Shown piece by piece: positions 42,799 to 50,474 of a DNA stretch of 64,000 nt (its first letter is position 1; each line of letters begins with the position of its first letter). The notes beneath the pieces are model-generated. The model did no database searches, was not told the origin of the DNA, and saw only the letters and a program-made list of their open reading frames with translations. Source of the stretch: Algibacter luteus (GTDB taxonomy: Bacteria > Bacteroidota > Bacteroidia > Flavobacteriales > Flavobacteriaceae); NCBI RefSeq assembly GCF_900141715.1, contig NZ_FQYK01000004.1:186001-250000 (forward strand), in the 5' to 3' direction. The position numbers were made by a program, and so were the translations under genes.

Positions 42799-43287
42799 AT
42801 GAAAATAGGCGTTATAATAGTATTTCATAACAATGAAAATGATATTGACACAAGCTTTTTTATCGAGCATTTAAACCGAGCAAAATACCTTGAGTTATGT
42901 TTAGTAAATAACGCAAGTACTGATAAAACATATAAATTGCTTGATGAGATTAAAGAAATGTGCGAGAAAAAAGTATCTGTAGTCGATGTAAAAAAATTTA
43001 AATCAGACCATGCAGCTATAAGATCTGGAGCTAGATTTATGTTTAATCAACACAACCTCAATCATGTTGGATATGTTGATGCTAATAAATTAAATAGCAA
43101 GTTTCTAAGCATTAGTAAATTGATTGAAGTGATAAGTCAAAACCAAGATATCATTGTAAAGTATAATATTGAAGTTTTAGATAAAAAAGAAATGAAACAA
43201 ACTTTGTTTCAAAGTGTATTCTCTATTGTTGAATACCTAGAAAAATTAAAAAAGGACAACCAACTATTAAATTATAGTTTGAGTTAA
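42799..43287 (+). CDS. Short degenerate GT2-like protein
   Basis: A 162-residue protein that matches only the nucleotide-binding half of a family 2 glycosyltransferase (GVIIVFHNNEND, VNNASTDKTYKLL). The position of the metal-binding DxD reads VDAN, and the acceptor half is missing. It is probably inactive and may regulate or bind the preceding receiver-GT2 enzyme. The start at ATG 42799 is 26 bp after that gene, and manA follows 15 bp later, so all three are likely cotranscribed. Confidence 0.65.
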   Translation: MKIGVIIVFHNNENDIDTSFFIEHLNRAKYLELCLVNNASTDKTYKLLDEIKEMCEKKVSVVDVKKFKSDHAAIRSGARFMFNQHNLNHVGYVDANKLNSKFLSISKLIEVISQNQDIIVKYNIEVLDKKEMKQTLFQSVFSIVEYLEKLKKDNQLLNYSLS

Positions 43288-43302
43288 TTAAAAATTAAGA
43301 TT

Positions 43303-44271
43303 ATGAAAGTTTATCCAATAAAATTTAGCCCTATTTTAAAGGAAAAAATATGGGGAGGTAATAAATTAAATAAAGTTTTAGGAAAACCATCGATAGGTGA
43401 TAATGTTGGCGAAAGCTGGGAGATTTCAGATGTAAACGGAAATGTATCTGTTGTAAATAATGGTTTTTATAAGGGACAAAATTTAAAAGAATTATTAACC
43501 GAGCATAAACATAATTTTGTTGGGAAAAACAATTTTGAAAACTTCGGAACGAATTTCCCATTACTTATTAAGTTTTTAGATGCAAAAACAGATCTTTCTG
43601 TGCAAGTGCATCCGGACGATAAAATGGCGAAAAAATACCATGACTCTTTTGGTAAAACAGAAATGTGGTATATCATGGATAGTGATGCTAATGCTAATAT
43701 TGTTTTAGGATTGAAAGATAAAAACACAAATCCTAAAATGTTAAACCACATTACTGCCGAAAATGTTGAATCTATTTTTAATAGAGAACAAGTTAAAAAA
43801 GGTGACAGCTATTTTATTCCTGCTGGAAAAATTCATGCTATTGGTGCTGGTGTGTTAGCAGCTGAAATTCAACAAACTTCTGATATCACTTATCGTGTTT
43901 ACGATTGGGATAGGGAAGATACTCATGGTAAAAAACGCGAATTACATACCAAATTGGCAGAAAAAGCGACAAAACAATTTGATTCAAGTGGTAAGTCTAA
44001 TTATACCATAAACCAAGATAATACAGCTAATTTGGCGAGTTGTGAATACTTTACAACCAATATTTTAGATATTAATAGTGTCCAAGAAAAATGCTATAGT
44101 CATTTAGATTCATTTATTATTTTTATGTGTGTTGAAGGATCAGCAAGTATTTCTGTTGATGGACATACTGAAATCGTTAACACAGGAGAAACTATTCTTT
44201 TACCTGCAAAAGCAGAAAAGGTTGTTTTTAATACGAATAACGCTAAGTTACTCGAGGTATATGTGAGCTAA
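43303..44271 (+). CDS. manA: Mannose-6-phosphate isomerase, class I
   Basis: A 322-residue cupin enzyme interconverting fructose-6-phosphate and mannose-6-phosphate. Zinc-site motifs are present: SVQVHPDD and the downstream FIPAGKIHAIGAGVLAAEIQ region. The WGGNKL start and GESWEIS are typical of the short bacterial class I enzymes. In this position it most likely feeds GDP-mannose or a related sugar nucleotide to the polysaccharide pathway. It is the third gene of the array F transcript. No clear terminator follows. Confidence 0.9.
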   Translation: MKVYPIKFSPILKEKIWGGNKLNKVLGKPSIGDNVGESWEISDVNGNVSVVNNGFYKGQNLKELLTEHKHNFVGKNNFENFGTNFPLLIKFLDAKTDLSVQVHPDDKMAKKYHDSFGKTEMWYIMDSDANANIVLGLKDKNTNPKMLNHITAENVESIFNREQVKKGDSYFIPAGKIHAIGAGVLAAEIQQTSDITYRVYDWDREDTHGKKRELHTKLAEKATKQFDSSGKSNYTINQDNTANLASCEYFTTNILDINSVQEKCYSHLDSFIIFMCVEGSASISVDGHTEIVNTGETILLPAKAEKVVFNTNNAKLLEVYVS

Positions 44272-44435
44272 TAAAACAGTTTAAAACGATTTGTTTCACT
44301 CATAAAATCATGATTATCAAATGGTCTTCTAGAAGTAGTGAGAATATTAAATACTAACTAATATTATGAGTATTTAAGACCCAATATTTTTTTATAATGA
44401 GTATTTTTATTTAGTATCTTTAATAAAAATACTGT

Positions 44436-45122
44436 ATGCAATTTCCATTTAAAGTAGAACTTGTAAAGTTTTCTACAATCACAGAGTTACCAAATGCTTG
44501 GAATGATACTGATTACAAAGCATTACTTGAAATTATGGACTATGGCGATGTTTCAGATATTTCACCTAATGAATTAAAAGAAACCTGCTTAATATTACTT
44601 TCTGAAAATGAACCAGAAGAAGCTGCTCAAATTATTCTAAAATATGTTTTTCAAGAGCGTTTAAGTTCAGGACAGATTAGTAACCTGTCAAACGAAATGC
44701 AAGATGAGAAGATGTGGGAGGAATATGCAGATGTAGCATTTCATGAATTATTCTTCAATGCTACTCAATTGTTATATGAAACCTACAACGGTAAATTTCC
44801 ACATCCAGAAGCAGTTCAATTTAAAGTTAAAGTAACTGCAAAAAACAAAGAAGATTTATTAGTTTTTAATTCCCAAACCGAAGTTCCTTTAATGAGGTTG
44901 TTGGTTAAAGGTATGCCAAAAAACACTTTAATTAATCGATTATATGATGAACAATTGGAAGAAGGTGTATTTCAAGAGGCTAAGGATATTATTTGGCAAT
45001 TAGAAAAAGTACCGATCGATAATAATACCATAATATTTTCAGTGATATCTTCTGCATATTGGTTTAAAGACATGAAATATGTTGAAGATTTTGAGGCGGT
45101 AACCTTTTTTGATTTCGATTAA
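44436..45122 (+). CDS. Hypothetical acidic protein
   Basis: This 228-residue soluble, acidic protein starts at ATG 44436 (MQFPFKVELVKFSTITELPN). It is largely helical in the first two thirds and ends VEDFEAVTFFDFD. There is no signal peptide or membrane segment, and I do not recognise the family. A -7-like TATCTTTA lies just upstream near 44418. Two copies of AATGAGTATTT-like sequence (around 44366 and 44397) sit in the leader. It appears monocistronic. Confidence 0.7.
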   Translation: MQFPFKVELVKFSTITELPNAWNDTDYKALLEIMDYGDVSDISPNELKETCLILLSENEPEEAAQIILKYVFQERLSSGQISNLSNEMQDEKMWEEYADVAFHELFFNATQLLYETYNGKFPHPEAVQFKVKVTAKNKEDLLVFNSQTEVPLMRLLVKGMPKNTLINRLYDEQLEEGVFQEAKDIIWQLEKVPIDNNTIIFSVISSAYWFKDMKYVEDFEAVTFFDFD

Positions 45123-45272
45123 ATGTTATTTCAATCTAGAATCTTTTTTAATTATTCAAACTAAATATTTAACATTTTAAAACGTCTATTGTTAGACTTT
45201 TGTACGTAAATAGCCGATGCGTTAAATGAGAATTACTAAAAACTTTAACACATTAACAAACAACTATTTAAA

Positions 45273-45280
45273 TACATTTG
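45273..45280 (+). promoter_or_regulatory. -7 promoter element of the serine hydrolase gene
   Basis: TACATTTG matches the Bacteroidota -7 consensus TAnnTTTG exactly and lies 30 bp before ATG 45310. A second, less perfect candidate (GACTTTTG, around 45198) is further upstream. Confidence 0.55.
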
Positions 45281-45309
45281 TATAACTTATTTTAATTCGA
45301 AATTATTAA

Positions 45310-46242
45310 ATGAAAAACAGATTTTTTTTCTTATTCATTTTTTTGTCTATTAACTTTTCATTGTTTAGTCAAAAAGGCTTACCAATAAAAGTTAATGATT
45401 CTAAAATAAAGCCATTAATGTCTTTTACTAATAAAAACTTGCAAGTTAATTTAGAAAAAGAACTGAATGGAAACCCAGAATGGAAACGTTTAATTGCTAA
45501 TAAAAAAATGGCTGTTGGGGTTGTAGATTTAAGCAATCCTAATATGGTTAAATATGCCAGCGTAAATGGAAATCATATGATGTACGCTGCTAGTTTACCT
45601 AAAATTGCAATTCTATTAGCAGCCATGGATGCTATAGAGAAAGGTGAATTAAAGGAAACCCAAACGGTTAAAAATGATATGCGCATAATGATTAGTAAAT
45701 CTAATAATGCGGCCTCTACAAGAATGATTGACAGAGTGGGTTATGACAAGATTGAAAGTGTTATGACCGACCCAAAATATATGTTTTATGACGAAGATCG
45801 CGGTGGTGGTCTTTGGGTAGGAAAACGTTATGGCGGCGGAGGAAACACTAACAGAGAGCCTCTTAAAAATTTAAGTCATGCCGCAAGTGTCAACCAGGTT
45901 TGTCGATACTACTATTTATTAGCTCATGGTAAATTGGTTAATGAAAAACGCTCTAAGCAAATGCTAGAAATCATGGCAGATCCAGACTTACACCATAAAT
46001 TTGTAAGTACTATTGAGAAAATTGCTCCAAACGCAACTTTATTTAGAAAATCGGGCTCTTGGAAAACCTATCATTCAGATTCTATTTTAGTTTGGGGAAA
46101 TGATCCAAGTAGAAGATATATACTGGTTGCATTAATAGATGATTCTAATGGCGAACAAATTATTAGAAGTTTAGTTAAACCTATAGAGAAGGCATTAAAA
46201 GCAAAAGCAGTTCCTAGCAAATCAAACACTAAAGGACGCTAA
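45310..46242 (+). CDS. Exported class A beta-lactamase-like serine hydrolase
   Basis: A 310-residue protein with a signal peptide ending LFSQ. It has the three SxxK-enzyme elements: Ser95-Leu-Pro-Lys98, SKSNNAAS as the SxN motif, and RKSGSW as the KTG-like motif. The fold is that of class A beta-lactamases, but the Ser-Asn-Asn and KSG variants and the neighbourhood make a peptidoglycan-related or other amidase/esterase role as likely as resistance. A paralogue with the same variants is encoded at 49210, two genes away. Confidence 0.8.
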   Translation: MKNRFFFLFIFLSINFSLFSQKGLPIKVNDSKIKPLMSFTNKNLQVNLEKELNGNPEWKRLIANKKMAVGVVDLSNPNMVKYASVNGNHMMYAASLPKIAILLAAMDAIEKGELKETQTVKNDMRIMISKSNNAASTRMIDRVGYDKIESVMTDPKYMFYDEDRGGGLWVGKRYGGGGNTNREPLKNLSHAASVNQVCRYYYLLAHGKLVNEKRSKQMLEIMADPDLHHKFVSTIEKIAPNATLFRKSGSWKTYHSDSILVWGNDPSRRYILVALIDDSNGEQIIRSLVKPIEKALKAKAVPSKSNTKGR

Positions 46243-46261
46243 AAACAGAGGTTTTTAGTTT
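46239..46261 (+). terminator. Probable intrinsic terminator overlapping a stop codon
   Basis: CTAAAAAC (46239-46246) pairs with GTTTTTAG (46251-46258) around a four-base loop, followed by TTT. The stem includes the serine hydrolase stop codon. The A-rich stem and short T-run make it moderately convincing. Confidence 0.5.
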
Positions 46262-46317
46262 AAGCAATTGACTTGTAATAAATATAAGAATAAGCATATT
46301 TTATAAAAGCAATGTGT

Positions 46318-46363
46318 TAATTTTGTGTCATCATGATACACTCTATAATGATGACACAAAATT
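46318..46363 (+). promoter_or_regulatory. Promoter with long perfect inverted repeat in the leader
   Basis: The -7 element TAATTTTG (46318-46325) overlaps the left arm of a perfect inverted repeat: TTTTGTGTCATCAT (46321-46334) and its complement (46348-46361), extendable by two A-T pairs, with a 13-nt loop. The repeat starts in the -7 element and covers the expected transcription start. It is therefore either a strong repressor operator or a hairpin at the 5' end of the transporter mRNA. Confidence 0.6.
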
Positions 46364-46391
46364 TTATTAATGTAATTGAATAAAGCACCAC

Positions 46392-49220
46392 ATGCCAATT
46401 GTTGACACGATTAAAAGTTACATCCTTAAAATTTTTGATTTAAAAGAAGAAGAGCTAACTAAAACGCTTTTACTTCAATTAAATATTTTTATAATTATCA
46501 CAACGCTTTTAATTATAAAGCCAACAGTTAATTCGTTGTTTCTCTCAGAACTTACTTCAGATGCATTACCATTAGGATATGTACTAACTGCTATATTGGC
46601 TATTATTGGTTATCATTTTTATGACAAGGCCTTAGAGAAATACGCATTAAACATTATCATAGATCGAACCATTATTGGGTCTGTTCTTTCACTTATTTTA
46701 TTTGCTGCGGCCTTTAATTTTAATCTCGCCAATGGTTTTCTGCTCTATATTCCTTATGTATGGGTGGCCATTTTTGGTTTATTAACAGCATCTCAATTTT
46801 GGATTTTAGCAAACCTTGTTTATAACGTTAGGGAGGCTAAGCGCGTTTTCGGTTTTATTGGAGCGGGTGCTATAGCAGGTGGTATTTTTGGCGGTTATTT
46901 AACCTCTTTGCTAACTAATTTTTTAGAAACAGAAGATTTATTGTTTGTCGCCGCATTACTTTTAGCAGGTTGCATTCCAATTACACGATACATCTGGAAA
47001 CATGAGGTTATTAAATTAAATCCTTACCAAGTATCATTAAGAACAAATCCTAAAGGCGAATCCCCAATAAAGCTTATTAAACAATCAAAACTATTAAGCT
47101 TTATTGCAGTTGTTATTGGGATAAGCGTTTTAATAGCCAAATTGGTAGATTATCAATACAGTGATTATGCATCAAAACTAATTTCAGATCAAGAAGAACT
47201 AACTTCATTTTTTGGATTTTGGTTTTCAACACTTAGCGTAATTTCCTTATTAATTCAATTGTTTTTAACAAAGCGCATTGTAGGAACTTTTGGAGTAGGT
47301 AAGTCGTTATTATGGTTACCTTCTGGCATATTAATAGGCTCTGTTTTATTGCTTATAATTCCTCAATTATGGGTTGTTGTATTCATCAAAATTGTAGATG
47401 GCAGTTTAAAACAGTCTGTTAATAAAGCAGCTACTGAATTATTGTCAATCCCTATTCCTATTGAAATAAAAAAGAAAACAAAAACATTTACCGATGTTGT
47501 GATTGACAGTATCGCTACAGGTTTAGCTGGTTTGATATTAATATTTTTTATTAACGGATTAGATATTTCTTCAACTTATATAAGCCTTATAATTATAGTT
47601 TTAATCTCTTTTTGGCTTTATTTTATCTATCACTTAAGATTAGAATATATTGTGGCATTTAAGGGCTTTTTAGATGAAAAATCTCAAGTAAAAAAAGAAA
47701 AAAACGTTAAGGAAGAAATAAAAGTAACCTCAATTGTTGATACCGTAAAACGGGTATTAAATACAGGCAATGAGAATCAAATTGTTCATATGCTTCAAAA
47801 AACTTTAGAAGTTAAAGACGAACGTTTCTTCCTTCCCATTAAGAATCTTTTAAATCATCAATCGTCAAAAGTTAAGTTTTTGGCAATTGAAAACTTATAC
47901 TTTTTAAGAACCGAGAATTTATGTGATACGATTGGTAAAATGGTCTATGAGGATAACCAAGAGGTTACTACGTCCGCATTCCGTTACTTACTTAAACACA
48001 ACAAGAATAATACGGTTGATTTGTTTAAAAAATATTTAGATAGTTCAGATAGAACCATAAAAAATGCTGCATTAATTGGCCTTTCGCAGGAGTTAAGAAA
48101 TAATATAATCCTTCAAAACAAATTTAGCTTAGAACAACATATTGAAAATGCTTTAATCGAATATAATAAGACTTCTGACGAAAACGAAAAGAAACATAGT
48201 ATGGAAGCCATACTTCAGGCTATTGGTCATGCTCGATTTGAGCGCTATTATAATGTTTTAAAAGTTGAGTTAAATTCAAAGAATCTAGAGATTTTAAATA
48301 AGGCCATTTATTCGGCTTCAAAAACTTTAGATAGTCAGTTTATTAAACCTATTGTTTCTCATTTATCAGGAAAAGAAACTAGAAAACAATCCATTGAAGC
48401 GCTTTATTTTTACGGCGAACCTATTATTGATGCTATTTACGATTTAATTAAAAATGAAACTATAGATCAAGAAGATGCAACTATAGCTCTTGCCGTAATA
48501 GAGAAATTTGCTTCTCAAAAAGCGGTAAGTAAATTAATTAAGTTAACAGAAAAAACTGAGCACAATATAAAAATTGAGGCTATAGAAGCTTTAAAACGCC
48601 TAAAATGGAAACATCCTGATCTTATCATTAAAGATCGTTTTATAGTTGACAAAATATTAGATGAATGCCACTTATATCAAAATACATTATCAGTTATTCA
48701 CACTCAAATAGTAATTCAATACAAAAAGAAAAGTCTGAATTCAGAAACACAAGAAAATCAAGCTCGTAAAGCTTTAATTAATTTGTTGGAGCAGCGTTTA
48801 GATCGTCAATTACAACGAATTTTTCAGTTTTTAGGGATTAAATATCCGCCACAAGATGTTGATCCTATATTTAATATCATACTAAATGGTAAAGAAGAAC
48901 AGCGCTTACATGCCATTGAATTTTTAGATAATATTTTAGACAAACAACTTAAAAAAGAACTAATACCGGTTGCCGAATCTGTTTTGTACGAAACGAATAC
49001 TGAAGAAAAAATTAAAAAGCTTAATGTAAAAATAATGAGTGAAACAGAATGTTATAACGAATTATTGAAACGTAAAGATTCCAAACTTAAACTCGCGGTT
49101 TTGTATCTTATTGAGCAATCTAAAAATCCTCAGTTTAACCCGCTTTTAGAAATGGTTATTCAAAGCGATTCCAACGAAAAGATAATACAACGCGCAAAAG
49201 AAATTATGGCTATTTCCTAA
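46392..49220 (+). CDS. Npt1/Npt2-type nucleotide transporter homologue with HEAT-like C-terminus
   Basis: A 942-residue inner-membrane protein. Residues about 20-420 hold roughly 12 transmembrane segments in the ATP/ADP-translocase (Npt/Tlc) pattern, here part of a wider MFS-like group (LGYVLTAILAIIGYHFYDK, FIGAGAIAGGIFGGYL). Residues about 450-940 are cytoplasmic helical repeats of HEAT type (SSKVKFLAIENLYFL, TIKNAALIGLSQELRN). Free-living Bacteroidota carry such fusions, and nucleotide exchange by them is not established. Its leader has a long inverted repeat. Its last 11 bp overlap the convergent serine hydrolase gene. Confidence 0.75.
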   Translation: MPIVDTIKSYILKIFDLKEEELTKTLLLQLNIFIIITTLLIIKPTVNSLFLSELTSDALPLGYVLTAILAIIGYHFYDKALEKYALNIIIDRTIIGSVLSLILFAAAFNFNLANGFLLYIPYVWVAIFGLLTASQFWILANLVYNVREAKRVFGFIGAGAIAGGIFGGYLTSLLTNFLETEDLLFVAALLLAGCIPITRYIWKHEVIKLNPYQVSLRTNPKGESPIKLIKQSKLLSFIAVVIGISVLIAKLVDYQYSDYASKLISDQEELTSFFGFWFSTLSVISLLIQLFLTKRIVGTFGVGKSLLWLPSGILIGSVLLLIIPQLWVVVFIKIVDGSLKQSVNKAATELLSIPIPIEIKKKTKTFTDVVIDSIATGLAGLILIFFINGLDISSTYISLIIIVLISFWLYFIYHLRLEYIVAFKGFLDEKSQVKKEKNVKEEIKVTSIVDTVKRVLNTGNENQIVHMLQKTLEVKDERFFLPIKNLLNHQSSKVKFLAIENLYFLRTENLCDTIGKMVYEDNQEVTTSAFRYLLKHNKNNTVDLFKKYLDSSDRTIKNAALIGLSQELRNNIILQNKFSLEQHIENALIEYNKTSDENEKKHSMEAILQAIGHARFERYYNVLKVELNSKNLEILNKAIYSASKTLDSQFIKPIVSHLSGKETRKQSIEALYFYGEPIIDAIYDLIKNETIDQEDATIALAVIEKFASQKAVSKLIKLTEKTEHNIKIEAIEALKRLKWKHPDLIIKDRFIVDKILDECHLYQNTLSVIHTQIVIQYKKKSLNSETQENQARKALINLLEQRLDRQLQRIFQFLGIKYPPQDVDPIFNIILNGKEEQRLHAIEFLDNILDKQLKKELIPVAESVLYETNTEEKIKKLNVKIMSETECYNELLKRKDSKLKLAVLYLIEQSKNPQFNPLLEMVIQSDSNEKIIQRAKEIMAIS

Positions 49221-50469
49221 TGACTTTATCAATACTTGCCGCCAACATCATATGATCTGTTGCAGAGTTTTTCCTTAACACATTGGTCATTAAAACAACA
49301 ATATAATTGCAATTATCAGGATGCTCCACAATCGCAACCGAATTCATGAAGTTTGAAACATTACCCATGTATTTGCCGCAGGCTTCTCCTTTACTTCTAT
49401 CACATTTATACAAACTCCCAGATTTAAAATAAACAGCTGCTTCTTTCAAAACAGGAGATTGTGCGTAGCGAATACGTCTATCTGTCATATACATTAAACG
49501 TTTCATTTCTAAGCTAGATGCAGTATCAACAACATTACCTTGTTCCAATTGTATTAAAAATTTCATTAAGCCTTGCGTGGTTCCAATGCTTCCGCCTTTA
49601 TCACCCACATAGGTGTTGGCGCCTCTAGTAAAAAAACTACCTAATCGCCATTCATCATGGGTTATCCCAAGTTCTCGCAATGGTAAATTCACAACATCAT
49701 TGCCAATATCTGTTAGTTCTTTCTTAGGTGTCGTTTTAAAATAAACGAGGGCTTCTTCCTCTGTAAGATCTGGATATTTTTCACCAAAAGCTTGCATCAA
49801 AAGTACTTCGCGCCAAAGAATACTTGCGGCACCATTATTACTGACTGACATCATATGGTCTGCCCATTCAAAAAGCGTAAACACATCACTAGCTATAACT
49901 TGACGTTTTACCAATTTTTTGGTATCAATATTGAAAATAGGTACGGTATGTTCATCGGTTAAGCCCCAAACGCCTGCTTTTACAGATTTATTTCTAAGCA
50001 AGTCTATGCGTTTTTCAAAATCATTGGGATATATTTTAGCCAATTGATTGAATAACCCAACTAAAACGGCAATTTTCCCGACACTTCCTGGTTGATAACC
50101 AGCTGTTTGATTACGGTGCGCATAGCGTACATGATTAATATCTGAAATATCTAAAACCGAAAGTGAATAGCTTCTATCTAAACCTTTAAATAAATTATTG
50201 ATGTCTTTTTGGAAATCTTCATCCACCTTCAAATAGCAATGCACACTGTCGTTCTTTTTTGGAAGTAACTTTAACTCAATATCCATATAAGATTTGAGCG
50301 CCCCAGGAAGTAGTTTAGTGCCATCATTAATTTCACCACTTTTTATAAGTTCTAAGCGCTTTAAACGTTTTATTCCGGTGTGTTCATAACCATCAATAGG
50401 GTAGTAGTGTAAGGTTGTGAACGCTGTACAAAAAAACAGGATGCTTAGAATGAATGCAATTTTTTTCAT
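49210..50469 (-). CDS. Exported SxxK serine hydrolase (beta-lactamase-like)
   Basis: A 419-residue protein with an N-terminal signal peptide. Catalytic motifs are Ser129-Val-Gly-Lys132 (QPGSVGKIAV), MSVSNNGAAS (SxN) and YFKSGSLYKC (KSG). It is longer than typical class A enzymes, with extra N-terminal residues about 40-100. It shares the Ser-Asn-Asn and KSG variants with the protein at 45310. It is 5 bp downstream of the dikinase-like gene and surely cotranscribed with it, which hints at a joint role at the cell envelope rather than drug resistance. Confidence 0.78.
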   Translation of the reverse strand: MKKIAFILSILFFCTAFTTLHYYPIDGYEHTGIKRLKRLELIKSGEINDGTKLLPGALKSYMDIELKLLPKKNDSVHCYLKVDEDFQKDINNLFKGLDRSYSLSVLDISDINHVRYAHRNQTAGYQPGSVGKIAVLVGLFNQLAKIYPNDFEKRIDLLRNKSVKAGVWGLTDEHTVPIFNIDTKKLVKRQVIASDVFTLFEWADHMMSVSNNGAASILWREVLLMQAFGEKYPDLTEEEALVYFKTTPKKELTDIGNDVVNLPLRELGITHDEWRLGSFFTRGANTYVGDKGGSIGTTQGLMKFLIQLEQGNVVDTASSLEMKRLMYMTDRRIRYAQSPVLKEAAVYFKSGSLYKCDRSKGEACGKYMGNVSNFMNSVAIVEHPDNCNYIVVLMTNVLRKNSATDHMMLAASIDKVIRK

Positions 50470-50474
50470 TTGTT

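Noticed and set aside
44366-44410. Two AATGAGTATTT-like direct repeats before the gene at 44436
   Set aside because: They are short, AT-rich and unrelated to the 21-bp arrays. I have no support for a function, so they are mentioned only in the gene entry.
45202-45207. A TACGTA box upstream of the serine hydrolase gene at 45310
   Set aside because: It is a single hexamer without the AAGTAT palindrome or a matching position relative to the -7 element, so it is probably chance and not part of the nitrate regulon.
45310-46242. Calling the SxxK proteins antibiotic-resistance beta-lactamases
   Set aside because: The SNN and KSG variants, the paired chromosomal copies and the envelope-related neighbours do not support a resistance assignment. 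Only fold-level similarity is claimed.
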